Assembly: GCF_018904615.1 (NCBI RefSeq)
Contig: NZ_JADCNH010000007.1
Span: 99,583 to 163,582, forward strand
Direction of reading: 5' to 3'
DNA length: 64,000 nucleotides
Source: Verticiella alkaliphila
GTDB taxonomy: Bacteria > Pseudomonadota > Gammaproteobacteria > Burkholderiales > Burkholderiaceae_B
Shown here: positions 16,678 through 27,418 of the stretch, piece by piece
How positions within the stretch are numbered: the stretch's first letter is position 1
Layout of the letters: every line of letters begins with the position of its first letter
Program-made: the position numbers and the translations under genes
The notes under the pieces: generated by a model
Seen by the model: the letters and a program-made list of their open reading frames with translations, nothing else
Told to the model about the DNA's origin: nothing
Databases searched by the model: none

Positions 16678-16706
16678 TTGCATTGCACAAAGCACTTCCC
16701 TATAAT
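16678..16706 (+). promoter_or_regulatory. strong sigma-70 promoter for the small RNA
   Basis: TTGCAT (16678-16683), a 17-bp spacer and a perfect TATAAT (16701-16706). It does not precede any reading frame with family features but lies about 120 bp upstream of a strong intrinsic terminator. Confidence 0.75.
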
Positions 16707-16712
16707 TCAGTC

Positions 16713-16828
16713 ATCGGATGTCGAAACGCAGCGCGGAACCCGCCACGAATCGACTCCCACCAGTGTCTCCTCCACCCTCCTCCTTTGGTGGATTTAGCCC
16801 GAAGCCGCAAGGCCTCGGGCTTTTTTTT
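16713..16828 (+). ncRNA. candidate small RNA with a CCUCC-rich (anti-Shine-Dalgarno) loop
   Basis: About 116 nt bounded by a near-consensus promoter and an intrinsic terminator. Three hairpins can be drawn: (1) GTCGA 16720-16724 with TCGAC 16750-16754, with an inner GCGG/CCGC stem at 16733-16743; (2) CCACCA 16757-16762 with TGGTGG 16786-16791, enclosing a 23-nt pyrimidine loop with CTCCTCC and CCTCCTCC; (3) the terminator. The loop of hairpin 2 is complementary to ribosome binding sites, as in the CCUCCUCCC-motif stress RNAs (CcsR) of Rhodobacter. A trans-acting RNA that blocks translation of many mRNAs is the simplest reading. The 5' end is estimated from the promoter. It is too short and lacks the shape of 6S RNA or tmRNA. 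Confidence 0.65.
16797..16828 (+). terminator. intrinsic terminator of the small RNA
   Basis: Stem GCCCGA / TCGGGC, one A-C mismatch, inner GCC / GGC and a GCAA tetraloop, followed by eight T (16821-16828). A textbook Rho-independent terminator. Confidence 0.85.
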
Positions 16829-16901
16829 GTCTGTTTTCCGGCCAAAGATGAGGATGTCGCCGCCACGCCGTGGCGGCTCGGGTTCAGATCAGCAATGTGA
16901 A

Positions 16902-16929
16902 AGCGCCGGTTGTCGACGCCGGTGGCGCT
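16902..16929 (-). terminator. hairpin at the end of the BaiN-like gene
   Basis: AGCGCC (16902-16907) pairs with GGCGCT (16924-16929) and further inner pairs are possible; it overlaps the TAG stop of the minus-strand gene. A second hairpin CGCCAC-GCC-GTGGCG lies at 16861-16875. Neither has a T tract. Confidence 0.3.
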
Positions 16930-18115
16930 AGAGCGCCTGCCCGCAGGCCGCACCCGAGGCCCACGCCCACTGGAAGTTGTAGCCCCCCAGCCAGCCGGTC
17001 ACATCGACCGTCTCGCCGATGAAGTACAGGCCGGGCTGACGCCGGGACTGCATGTCCTGCTGATTGAGTTCACGCGTGTCCACCCCACCCCGCATGACTT
17101 CCGCCTTGCGGTAGCCGGCGGTGCCCGTGGGCACCAGCGACCACGCCTGGAGCGACGCACCCAGCGCGCGCAGTGCCTTGTCGCCCAGATCCGCCAGGCG
17201 CTTGCCCGCCAGACCCTGAGCGGCCAGCCAATGATCGGCCAGGCGTCGCGGCAATAGCCCGGCCAGCACGGTGTCGATCTGCTGGCGTGAGCCGGGTTTG
17301 GCCTGCACGAGCGCCTCGGCCAGGTCCACGCCTGGCGCGAGATCCACCGCGATCGGCTCACCCGGATTCCAGTAGCTGGAGATCTGCAGCACCGCGGGCC
17401 CCGAGAGGCCCCGGTGCGTCACGAGCAGGTCCTCGCGGAACTGTCCAGCGGTCTTGCCCTTGCCCGTCGCGATGTCGACCTCCAACGCCACGCCCGACAG
17501 GGCGGACCAGCCGGCCCATTGCTGCGCGTCGAAGGTGAGCGGCACGAGCGCCGGGCGCGGCTCGATGATCTTCAGCCCGAACTGGCGTGCCAGCCGCAGA
17601 CCGAAATCCGTGGCCCCCAACTGAGGAATGGCCATGCCACCGGTGGCGACGACCACCCGCGCCGCGCGGATGGGCCCGCTGCTGGTGTCCAGCACGTAGC
17701 CCTCGCCCTCGGTGCGCACGGCCTCGACCGAGCACGGCATGCGCCAGGCCACGCCACCCGCGTCGCACTCCGCACGCAGCATCGCGATGATGGCTTCGCT
17801 GGAATCATCGCAGAAGAGCTGCCCGCGATGCTTTTCGTGCCAGGCGATGCGGTGGCGGCGCACAAGCGCGAGGAAATCCTGCGGTGTGTAGCGCGCAAGC
17901 GGCGAGCGGCAGAACTGCGGATTGGCCGACAGGTACGCGTTGGGCGGCGTCTCGCGATTGGTGAAATTGCACCGCCCGCCTCCCGAGATGCGGATCTTCT
18001 CGGCCAGGCGGCTGGCGTGGTCGATGAGGACGACACGCCGCCCGCGCTGGCCGGCCACGGCCGCGCACATCATGCCGGCTGCGCCGGCGCCGATGACCGC
18101 GACGTCGAAGCTCAA
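16928..18115 (-). CDS. BaiN/RdsA-like NAD(P)/FAD-dependent oxidoreductase (HI0933 family)
   Basis: Flavoprotein of 395 residues. The FAD-binding Rossmann motif VAVIGAGAAGMMCAAVAGQR is at the N-terminus, then the family hallmark IRISGGGRCNFTN near residue 45, VVVATGGMAIPQLGATDFG near 180 and the C-terminal FAD segment GLYFIGETVDVTGWLGGYNF. The start is most likely the TTG at 18115, which overlaps the preceding stop as TTGA and has AAGGA just upstream; a longer frame extends into the decarboxylase in a wrong frame. Members occur in most bacteria; the reaction is not established for this clade. Confidence 0.88.
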   Translation of the reverse strand: MSFDVAVIGAGAAGMMCAAVAGQRGRRVVLIDHASRLAEKIRISGGGRCNFTNRETPPNAYLSANPQFCRSPLARYTPQDFLALVRRHRIAWHEKHRGQLFCDDSSEAIIAMLRAECDAGGVAWRMPCSVEAVRTEGEGYVLDTSSGPIRAARVVVATGGMAIPQLGATDFGLRLARQFGLKIIEPRPALVPLTFDAQQWAGWSALSGVALEVDIATGKGKTAGQFREDLLVTHRGLSGPAVLQISSYWNPGEPIAVDLAPGVDLAEALVQAKPGSRQQIDTVLAGLLPRRLADHWLAAQGLAGKRLADLGDKALRALGASLQAWSLVPTGTAGYRKAEVMRGGVDTRELNQQDMQSRRQPGLYFIGETVDVTGWLGGYNFQWAWASGAACGQAL

Positions 18116-20369
18116 TCCTTCACGCAATCCACGTAGTAGCGCTTCTGGCCCGGCGCCACCGTCTCTTCGACCAGACCGTGGATGTCCGTCTCGAAGCCCG
18201 GGAACTGCTCGTTGAAGCGGCTCGCGAACTGCAGGTACTGCACGATCGTCTTGTTGAAGCGCTCGCCCGGGATGAGCAGCGGGATGCCCGGCGGGTACGG
18301 CGTGAGCAGCGCGCTGGTGATGCGCCCTTCGAGCTGGTCGATCTCCACGCGCTCGATCTCGCGGTGCGCCATCTTGGCAAAGGCGTCCGAGGGCTTCATC
18401 GCGGGCTGCATGTCCGACAGATACATCTCCGTCGTGAGGCGCGCCACGTCGTTGGCACGATACATGTCGTGCAGGCGCTGGCACAGGTCGCGCAGGCCCC
18501 AACGTTCATAGGTGGGCGCGGACTTGCAGAACTCCGGCAGGATGCGCCACATCGGCTGGTTGCGGTCGTAGTCGTCCTTGAACTGCTGCAAGGCGGCCAG
18601 CATCGTGTTCCAGCGGCCCTTGGTGATGCCGATGGTGAACATGATGAAGAACGAGTAGAGCCCGGTCTTCTCGACGACGACGCCGTGTTCGGCGAGGTAC
18701 TTGGTGACCACGGCCGCCGGAATGCCCGTCTCGGCGAACTGACCGGACACGTCCAGGCCCGGCGTGACCACCGTGGACTTGATCGGGTCCAGCATGTTGA
18801 AGCCGGGGGCCAGGTCGCCGAAGCCGTGCCAACGGTCATTGGCCTTCAGAACCCAATCCTCGCGCTTGCCCACGCCCTCGGACGCCAGCTTGTCCGGACC
18901 CCAGACCTTGAACCACCAGTCGTTGTGGCCGAACTCGGCCTCCACCTTGCGCATGGCGCGGCGGAACTCGAGCGCCTCGTGGATGCTCTCTTCGACGAGC
19001 GCGGTGCCGCCCGGGGGCTCCATCATGCCGCGGCCACGTCGCAGGACGCGATGATCGCGTATTGCGGCGAGGTGGACATGTGCATGAGGTAGGCCTCATT
19101 GAACATGTAGCGGTCGAGCTGACGGTTCTCGGATTCCTGCACGAGGATCTGCGAGGCCTGCGACAGCCCGGCCAGCATCTTGTGCGTGGAGTGCGTGGCG
19201 AACACCATCGCGTCCTCGCTGCGCGGACGGTTGCGGCCGATGGCGTGCATGTCCGTGTAGAACTCGTGGAACGCGGCGTGCGGCAGCCAGGCTTCATCGA
19301 AGTGCAGCGTGTCGACCGACGAGCCCAGCGTCTGCTTGATCATCTCGACGTTGTAGATGACCCCGTCGTACGTGCTCTGCGTGATCGTGAGGATGCGCGG
19401 CTTCTTGTTCAGCGCCTCGCGCGCGAACGGGTTGGCCTCGATCTTCTTCTGGATGGTGTCCGGGTGGAACTCCGACAGCGGGATCGGGCCGATGATGCCC
19501 AGGTTGTTGCGCGTGGGCTGCAGGAACACCGGGATCGCGCCCGTCATGGTGATCGCGTGCAGGATCGACTTGTGGCAGTTGCGGTCCACCACGACCACGT
19601 CGCCGGGCGCCACGTTGGCGTGCCAGACGATCTTGTTGGAGGTGGACGTGCCGTTGGTCACGAAGTAGCAGTGATCGGCATTGAAGATGCGCGCGGCGTT
19701 GAGTTCGGACTGCGCCACCGGGCCCGTGTGGTCCAGCAATTGACCGAGTTCGTCCACGGCGTTGCACACGTCGGCGCGCAGCATGTTCTCGCCGAAGAAC
19801 TGGTGGAACATCTGGCCCACGGGGCTCTTCAGGAAGGCGACGCCGCCCGAGTGCCCCGGGCAGTGCCAGGAGTACGACCCGTCCTGGGCGTACTTGAGCA
19901 GCTCGCGAAAGAACGGCGGCGCCAGCCCATCGAGGTAGCTGCGGGCTTCGCGGATGATGTGCCGGGCCACGAACTCGGGCGTGTCCTCGAACATGTGGAT
20001 GAAGCCGTGCAGCTCGCGCAGGATGTCGTTCGGGATGTGCTGCGAGGTGCGCGTCTCGCCATACAGATAGATCGGGATGTCGGCATTGCGAAAGCGCAGC
20101 TCGCCGATGAAGGCGCGCAGGTTCTTGATCGCGTTGGCCACGTCCTCGGGCGAATCGACGTCGAACTCTTCGTCGTCGATCGACAGGATGAAGGCGCTCG
20201 CCCGGCTCTGCTGCTGGGCGAAGGAGCTCAGATCGCCATAGCTCGTGACGCCCAGCACTTCGACGCCCTCGGCCTCGATGGCCGACGCAAGCGCGCGGAT
20301 GCCGAGCCCGGAAGCGTTCTCGGAGCGGAAATCTTCATCGATGATGACGATGGGGAAGCGGAATTTCAT
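18112..20369 (-). pseudogene. Arg/Lys/Orn decarboxylase, split by a single-base frameshift
   Basis: Fold-type I PLP-dependent amino acid decarboxylase, about 752 residues if repaired. The first part (from ATG 20369, MKFRFPIVIIDEDFR) holds the wing domain, the CPGHSGGVAFLKSPVG motif, FVTNGTSTSNKIVWHANVAP, and the PLP lysine in ATHSTHKMLAGLSQ; it stops at 19023 after ASCDVAAA. The second part resumes one frame over at MMEPPGGTALVEES (ATG 19026) and has PYPPGIPLLIPGERF and the C-terminal domain to 18112. Repairing one missing base between 19026 and 19027 gives the continuous family sequence. The stop and the new ATG overlap as ATGA, so two coupled polypeptides could be made, but I consider a mutation or assembly error more likely. 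Confidence 0.85.
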
Positions 20370-20540
20370 GGCGTCCACCTGGGGAGACGAAAGTGCAGGA
20401 TCCGGGCGCGGCGCCGGGTCGTGGACGGCGCGCGGGCCGCCGGGGGGCGATGCAAACCGGCGAGTGTAACGCTGCTGGCCCGTCGAGCCGATGACAGCGC
20501 CCGCTCGCGTTGCACGAATGCCGCGCCGGCCCCGGCTCGC

Positions 20541-21104
20541 TCAAGTGCGCGGCAGTGTCACGCCGCGCTGGCCCTGGTACTTGCCGCCGCGGTCGCGGTA
20601 GGAGGTCTCGCAGACCTGGTCACCACCCAGGAACAGCATCTGGGCGCAGCCTTCGCCCGCGTAGATCTTGGCGGGCAGCGGGGTGGTGTTGGAGAATTCC
20701 AGCGTGACGTGGCCTTCCCACTCGGGCTCGAGCGGGGTCACGTTCACGATGATGCCGCAGCGCGCATAGGTGCTCTTGCCGAGGCAGATGGTGAGCACGT
20801 CGCGCGGAATGCGGAAGTACTCCACCGTGCGCGCAAGGGCGAACGAATTCGGCGGGATGATGCAGACATCACCCTTGAAATCCACGAAGGATTTCTCGTC
20901 GAACGCCTTCGGGTCGACGATGGTGGAGTTGATGTTGGTGAAGATCTTGAATTCGTCGGCGCAGCGCACGTCGTAGCCATAGCTGCTGGTGCCATAGCTC
21001 ACGATGCGTCGCCCATCGACCTCACGCACCTGCTCGGCAGCAAAGGGTTCGATCATGCCCGACTGGGCCGCGGTGCGGATCCAGCGGTCGCTTTTGATGC
21101 TCAT
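20541..21104 (-). CDS. dcd: dCTP deaminase
   Basis: Homotrimeric enzyme (187 residues) that deaminates dCTP to dUTP, feeding dTMP synthesis. Family features: [20 protein letters not shown] at the N-terminus, [20 protein letters not shown], the catalytic-Glu strand [16 protein letters not shown] and the C-terminal [13 protein letters not shown]. It precedes the decarboxylase gene on the same strand by 171 bp, an adjacency common in Burkholderiales. The gap holds no clear terminator. Confidence 0.96.
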   Translation of the reverse strand: MSIKSDRWIRTAAQSGMIEPFAAEQVREVDGRRIVSYGTSSYGYDVRCADEFKIFTNINSTIVDPKAFDEKSFVDFKGDVCIIPPNSFALARTVEYFRIPRDVLTICLGKSTYARCGIIVNVTPLEPEWEGHVTLEFSNTTPLPAKIYAGEGCAQMLFLGGDQVCETSYRDRGGKYQGQRGVTLPRT

Positions 21105-21141
21105 GGGCTAACCTGAAAAGTCGTGGTGGTTCTAGGCCGAA

Positions 21142-21903
21142 TTATGAAGGGAAATGCGCGCCGGGGGGCGGCGTGCGCGCGACGGCCAGGGCATGGACAG
21201 GATCCGCACCCGCTTCGCGCAGGGCGCGCGCGGCCGCCTCGAACGTGCTGCCGGTGGTCATGACGTCGTCCACGATGGCCACGGGCTGTCCGGCGAGCCC
21301 GCGCGTGGCCTGAAAGCGCCCACGATCGCGGGCGAGCCGATCGGCGCGAGCCAGCGCGTGCTGCCGCCGGCCGTCCTCCTGCACGGGCACGAGAAGCCCG
21401 GTCATCACGGGCAGGTCGAGGTACTCGCCCAGGCTGCGCGCGATTTCCCGGGCGGGATTGAAACCCCGGGCCTGCAGGCGCGCGCGCGAGCCGGGCACCG
21501 GCACGAGCCAGGTATCGGGCGGCAGACCGTCTGCATCGCGGGCCACCGCATCGGCCAGGAGCTCGCCCAAGGCCAGGGCCGGCCCGGGACGCCGGGACTG
21601 CTTGGCGCGGCGCACGAGCGCATTCAGCGGCGGCGCGTAATCCGCGGCCACGATGACCGCATCATAGGCGGCCACGCGCACGAGGCAGTCGGCACACCCC
21701 TGCCCCGGCTGCAGGCGCACCGCACACCAGCGGCAGCGCGCCACCGCGGCTGCCCGTCTGCCCCCCAAGCCGAGCGCGTCGTGGCGGCAGCCCGGGCATA
21801 ATGCGCCCGCACGTGCCGCGCCGCCGCACAACGGGCAATCGCTCGGCAGGATGGCGCGCACCCCCGCCAGGGCTTGCCGCCACCACGGTACCGCTGCGTG
21901 CAT
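21142..21903 (-). CDS. ComF family phosphoribosyltransferase-like protein
   Basis: ComF/GntX-type protein of 253 residues. The N-terminal zinc ribbon has four CxxC-like pairs (CPLCGG, CPGC, CRWC, CADC) between residues 23 and 75; the C-terminal type I phosphoribosyltransferase domain has the PRPP loop VAIVDDVMTTGSTFEAA and the lysine-Arg region RGFNPAREIARSL. Family members take part in DNA uptake or use of extracellular DNA; the exact reaction is unproven. ATG 21903 (MHAAVPWWRQ) is chosen. Divergent from the methyltransferase gene, 94 bp apart. Confidence 0.85.
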   Translation of the reverse strand: MHAAVPWWRQALAGVRAILPSDCPLCGGAARAGALCPGCRHDALGLGGRRAAAVARCRWCAVRLQPGQGCADCLVRVAAYDAVIVAADYAPPLNALVRRAKQSRRPGPALALGELLADAVARDADGLPPDTWLVPVPGSRARLQARGFNPAREIARSLGEYLDLPVMTGLLVPVQEDGRRQHALARADRLARDRGRFQATRGLAGQPVAIVDDVMTTGSTFEAAARALREAGADPVHALAVARTPPPGAHFPS

Positions 21904-21997
21904 GATCTCTCCCGGGCTTGCGCCACACGCCGGCTCGCCTGCGCGTTTGGCGTACTCTCTCACTTTAGGCCACGCACGCGGCCCGTCACGCACCACC

Positions 21998-22921
21998 ATG
22001 TCAGATTCCACGCACCCCGACCTGCCCATCGATCCGCACCACGTGGCGCGCCAATTTGCCCGCCGCGGGGATCTGGGCGACGCCGCCTTCCTCTATGCGG
22101 AGATCGACACCCGCATGCGCGAGCGCCTGCGCTACATCCGCCTCGAACCCGCCCGCGTGCTGGATGCCGGCTGCGCCGTGGCGGCCGGCCGCGACGGCCT
22201 CGCCGAGCGCTTCCCGGCAGCGAGCTACGTGGGCATCGACCACTGTGCGGCCCTGATCGCCCAGGCCGAGGCCCGGCACGCCGGGCCTGGCGGGGTGCGC
22301 GGGCTGCTGCAGCGCCTGCGCCCCGGCGGGGCCGCCGCACCGGAGTTCCATGTCGCGGATCTCGCAGCGACGGGCCTCGCCCCGGAATCGGTTCAGCTGG
22401 TCTGGTCCAACCTCGCCCTGCACTGGCACCCCACGCCTCACGCCGTGCTGGGTGAATGGCGCCGCGTGCTCGCCGTGGGCGGACTGGCGATGTTCTCCTG
22501 TCTGGGCCCCGCCACCCTGCGCGAGGTGCGCGCGGCGGTGGAGGCCGCCGGTCTGCAGACCCAGACGTTGCCCTTCGTGGACATGCACGACTTCGGCGAC
22601 ATCCTCATCGAGAGCGGCTTCGACGATCCGGTCATGGACCAGGAGACGCTCACCCTCACCTACTCCACGCCCGAGCGGCTGCTGGCCGATGTGCGCGCGC
22701 TGGGCGGCAATCCGGCGCGCGGGCGCCGTGCCGGCCTGGCCGGGCGCGCGTTCCGTGACCGGCTGCACGCGGCCCTGGAAGCCCAGCGCCAGCCGGACGG
22801 CCTGCTGCATCTCACGCTCGAAGTGGCCTATGGCCACGCCTGGCGCGCCGCCTCCCGCCAGGCACAGCCCGGCGAGACCCGGATCTCGGTGAGCGCCATC
22901 GGCCGCGGCCCACGCCCGTGA
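21998..22921 (+). CDS. class I SAM-dependent methyltransferase, BioC-like
   Basis: Methyltransferase of 307 residues. The SAM-binding motif RVLDAGCAVAAGRDGLAERF differs slightly from the usual GxGxG, and the later motifs VQLVWSNLALHWHPTPHAVL and WRRVLAVGGLAMFSCLGPAT are the ones seen in BioC, the malonyl-ACP O-methyltransferase that starts pimelate synthesis for biotin. The size and divergent placement from comF match BioC-like genes in Burkholderiales. No other bio genes are close, so the specific role remains inferred. Confidence 0.75.
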   Translation: MSDSTHPDLPIDPHHVARQFARRGDLGDAAFLYAEIDTRMRERLRYIRLEPARVLDAGCAVAAGRDGLAERFPAASYVGIDHCAALIAQAEARHAGPGGVRGLLQRLRPGGAAAPEFHVADLAATGLAPESVQLVWSNLALHWHPTPHAVLGEWRRVLAVGGLAMFSCLGPATLREVRAAVEAAGLQTQTLPFVDMHDFGDILIESGFDDPVMDQETLTLTYSTPERLLADVRALGGNPARGRRAGLAGRAFRDRLHAALEAQRQPDGLLHLTLEVAYGHAWRAASRQAQPGETRISVSAIGRGPRP

Positions 22922-23051
22922 GCGCGCCGCAGGGGGCGCGGTGTAGAATGGTCGATTGCGCGCGATCCAATCCCGTGCTTTCGATCTGATTTGCCGTCCG
23001 CCTTTGATTGGAGTCTCTCAACTCGAGCGACAGGCTGCCGCTGGAGTTGCC

Positions 23052-25526
<2,475 letters not shown>

Positions 25527-25531
25527 GGACG

Positions 25532-26542
25532 ATGGGCATCGATCTTCCCGTGATCTGGGCCGTGATCATCCTCTTCAGCATCATGATGTACGTGGTGATG
25601 GACGGCTTCGACCTCGGCATCGGCATTCTCTATCCGTTCCTGCCGGACAAGGGGGATCGCGACGTCATGATGGACACGGTCGCCCCCGTCTGGGACGGCA
25701 ACGAGACCTGGCTCGTCATGGGCGGCGCGGGCCTGCTGGCTGCGTTCCCGCTGGCCTACGCCGTCGTGCTGAGTGCGCTGTATCTGCCGCTGGTCTTCAT
25801 GCTGATTGGTCTGGTGCTGCGCGGGGTGGCCTTCGAGTTCCGCTTCAAGGCGTCGGACGCACGCCGCCATTGGTGGGACAAAGCTTTCATCACCGGCTCG
25901 GTGATGGCGACGTTCTTCCAGGGTGTCACGCTCGGGGCCTATCTCGATGGCATCCCTGTCGCCGGGCGCGCCTTCGATGGCGGGCCGCTGGACTGGGTCT
26001 CCGCGTTCAGCCTCTTCACCGGGGTTGGCCTCGTGGTGGCATACGCGCTCCTGGGCAGCACCTGGCTCGTCATGAAGACCGAAGGCGACCTGCACGATCG
26101 CATGGTGGTGCTCTCGCGTCGGCTGGGCTGGCTGCTGCTCGCGGTCATTGCGCTCCTGAGCGTGTGGACCCCCCTGCTGAGTACCCGCATTGCCGAGCGC
26201 TGGTTCAGTTGGCCGAACCTCGCGTGGTTTGCGCCGGTGCCGGTGCTCGTCGTGGCCGCCACGCTGGGGCTGCAACGCTGCCTGCGCACAGGCCGGCAGG
26301 CGGCGCCCTTCGTGCTGACGCTGGCACTGGTGTTCCTCGGCTACAGTGGCCTGGGGATCAGTCTGTGGCCCAACGTCGTGCCACCCGGCATCACGTTGCG
26401 CGAGGCCGCGGGGCCGGACGAGAGCCTGGGCTTCGCCCTGGTGGGCGCCCTGCTCATCATCCCCATCATCCTGATGTACACCGCGTGGGGCTACTACGTC
26501 TTTCGCGGCAAGGTGCGCCACGGCGAGGGCTATCACGGATGA
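25532..26542 (+). CDS. cydB: cytochrome bd quinol oxidase subunit II
   Basis: Membrane subunit (336 residues, eight or nine helices) of cytochrome bd oxidase, which reduces oxygen with electrons from quinol. The family opening is clear: VIWAVIILFSIMMYVVMDGFDLGIGILYPF, here cited in two parts (VIWAVIILFSIMMYVVMDGF and DLGIGILYPFLP), then PVWDGNETWLVMGGAGLLAAFP and GVTLGAYLDGIPV. GAGTAAGGA precedes the ATG. It is intact, 5 bp after the CydA frame and overlaps the next small gene by 4 bp. Confidence 0.95.
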   Translation: MGIDLPVIWAVIILFSIMMYVVMDGFDLGIGILYPFLPDKGDRDVMMDTVAPVWDGNETWLVMGGAGLLAAFPLAYAVVLSALYLPLVFMLIGLVLRGVAFEFRFKASDARRHWWDKAFITGSVMATFFQGVTLGAYLDGIPVAGRAFDGGPLDWVSAFSLFTGVGLVVAYALLGSTWLVMKTEGDLHDRMVVLSRRLGWLLLAVIALLSVWTPLLSTRIAERWFSWPNLAWFAPVPVLVVAATLGLQRCLRTGRQAAPFVLTLALVFLGYSGLGISLWPNVVPPGITLREAAGPDESLGFALVGALLIIPIILMYTAWGYYVFRGKVRHGEGYHG

Positions 26543-26670
26543 CGAGACGTCCACCCTGGGCCAAGCGCCTCGCTTGGCTCATCGGCCTCTGGCTGGCGAG
26601 CGTCGGCGCCTTGAGCGGCGTCGCGCTCGTCATCCGATGGATCATGAATGCCGTCGGGCTGACGACCTGA
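26539..26670 (+). CDS. DUF2474 small membrane protein of the bd oxidase
   Basis: 43-residue protein whose ATG overlaps the cydB stop (ATGA). The sequence MTRRPPWAKRLAWLIGLWLA begins with a basic stretch and continues as one membrane helix (WLIGLWLASVGALSGVALVI) with a final IRWIMNAVGLTT. This is the DUF2474 pattern found directly after cioAB/cydAB-type genes, thought to be a CydX-like accessory subunit that stabilises the oxidase. It is shorter than usual gene-calling limits. Confidence 0.85.
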   Translation: MTRRPPWAKRLAWLIGLWLASVGALSGVALVIRWIMNAVGLTT

Positions 26671-26680
26671 CAGCCCGACG
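26652..26680 (+). terminator. 10-bp hairpin at the end of the bd oxidase operon
   Basis: Perfect inverted repeat CGTCGGGCTG / CAGCCCGACG with a 9-nt loop spanning the stop codon of the DUF2474 gene. No T tract follows. Probable 3' end or stabilising hairpin between convergent genes. Confidence 0.45.
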
Positions 26681-26700
26681 CCCGGCGAGCCTTTCGGGTC

Positions 26701-27249
26701 TTACCAGGCGAAGCCCACGCGCTGGCCACGCCCGCTAGACACGGTCACGTCGCGGGTGAGTTCACGCCCGTCGTGCGTCGCCTGGATGCGGTAGCGGCCT
26801 GCGGGCAGGTCGATCAGCAGATATGGACCCTCGGCGGTCACTTCCAGGCTCGGCGCATTGCCATTGCCACGGATGCGCACGGGGATGTTCGCCACGTAGG
26901 CGCCGGAGGCCTGGCTGAAGACCATGCTCAGGCGGTACTGCGGAATGGCGTCACGCAGGGCGTTGGACTCGGTCTGGCCAAAGCCTCCGGTCACGTAACG
27001 AATGCCATTGACTTCCTTCACACCGGGCAGGCCATTCTCGGCGGCCGGGGTCCAGTTCGTCTGCGGACGCGGCAGCGTGCGCTGGCCGGCTGGGGCAGCC
27101 TCGCGGGCCCCCGCCGGGGCCATCGCGCCCGGTGTGGCAGCGCCAGGGGCGGACGGCGCGGGCGGCACGGATTGGGCGATGGCAGCCGCAGCGGCCAGGG
27201 CGCCTGCGCTGGCAACGGTGGTGATCACAGCACGACGAAAGCGAATCAT
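26701..27249 (-). CDS. exported protein of unknown function
   Basis: 182-residue protein with a Sec signal peptide (MIRFRRAVITTVASAGALAA, cleavage after AIA-Q), then a Pro/Ala-rich linker to about residue 60 and a conserved-looking domain. The domain has GIRYVTGGFGQTESNALRDA and ends with YLLIDLPAGRYRIQATHDGR and DVTVSSGRGQRVGFAW, which looks like a beta-sandwich of the carboxypeptidase-regulatory or transthyretin-like type. AAGGAG lies 5 bp before the ATG at 27249. I do not recognise the family; comparable proteins occur in Burkholderiales as hypothetical periplasmic proteins. Confidence 0.7.
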   Translation of the reverse strand: MIRFRRAVITTVASAGALAAAAAIAQSVPPAPSAPGAATPGAMAPAGAREAAPAGQRTLPRPQTNWTPAAENGLPGVKEVNGIRYVTGGFGQTESNALRDAIPQYRLSMVFSQASGAYVANIPVRIRGNGNAPSLEVTAEGPYLLIDLPAGRYRIQATHDGRELTRDVTVSSGRGQRVGFAW

Positions 27250-27418
27250 GATGGCTCCTTGGGGCATGAGGTGACGTCCTGCGGGACTGACGTCTGGCAG
27301 GTCAACTCAACGGTGGAGCAAGCCGCATGCCGCTCGCGGCCGCTTCGCGGCGCCGCGCCCTGCTGTGCTAGGCTTGTCGGCCCTCCGCCTGCCGGGGGTG
27401 ACCCTTCGCGCAGCCACC

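Noticed and set aside
16467..16688. 73-residue minus-strand frame and similar short frames around the small RNA
   Set aside because: No ribosome site, no family resemblance, and they lie across AT-rich non-coding DNA.
18112..19026. Two separate normal genes for the decarboxylase parts
   Set aside because: The C-terminal part has no family on its own and its N-terminus continues the first part exactly, so a split gene is more likely.
19062..21116. 684-residue open frame on the plus strand
   Set aside because: It is antisense to the decarboxylase and dcd genes, has no domain pattern and is a product of high GC content.
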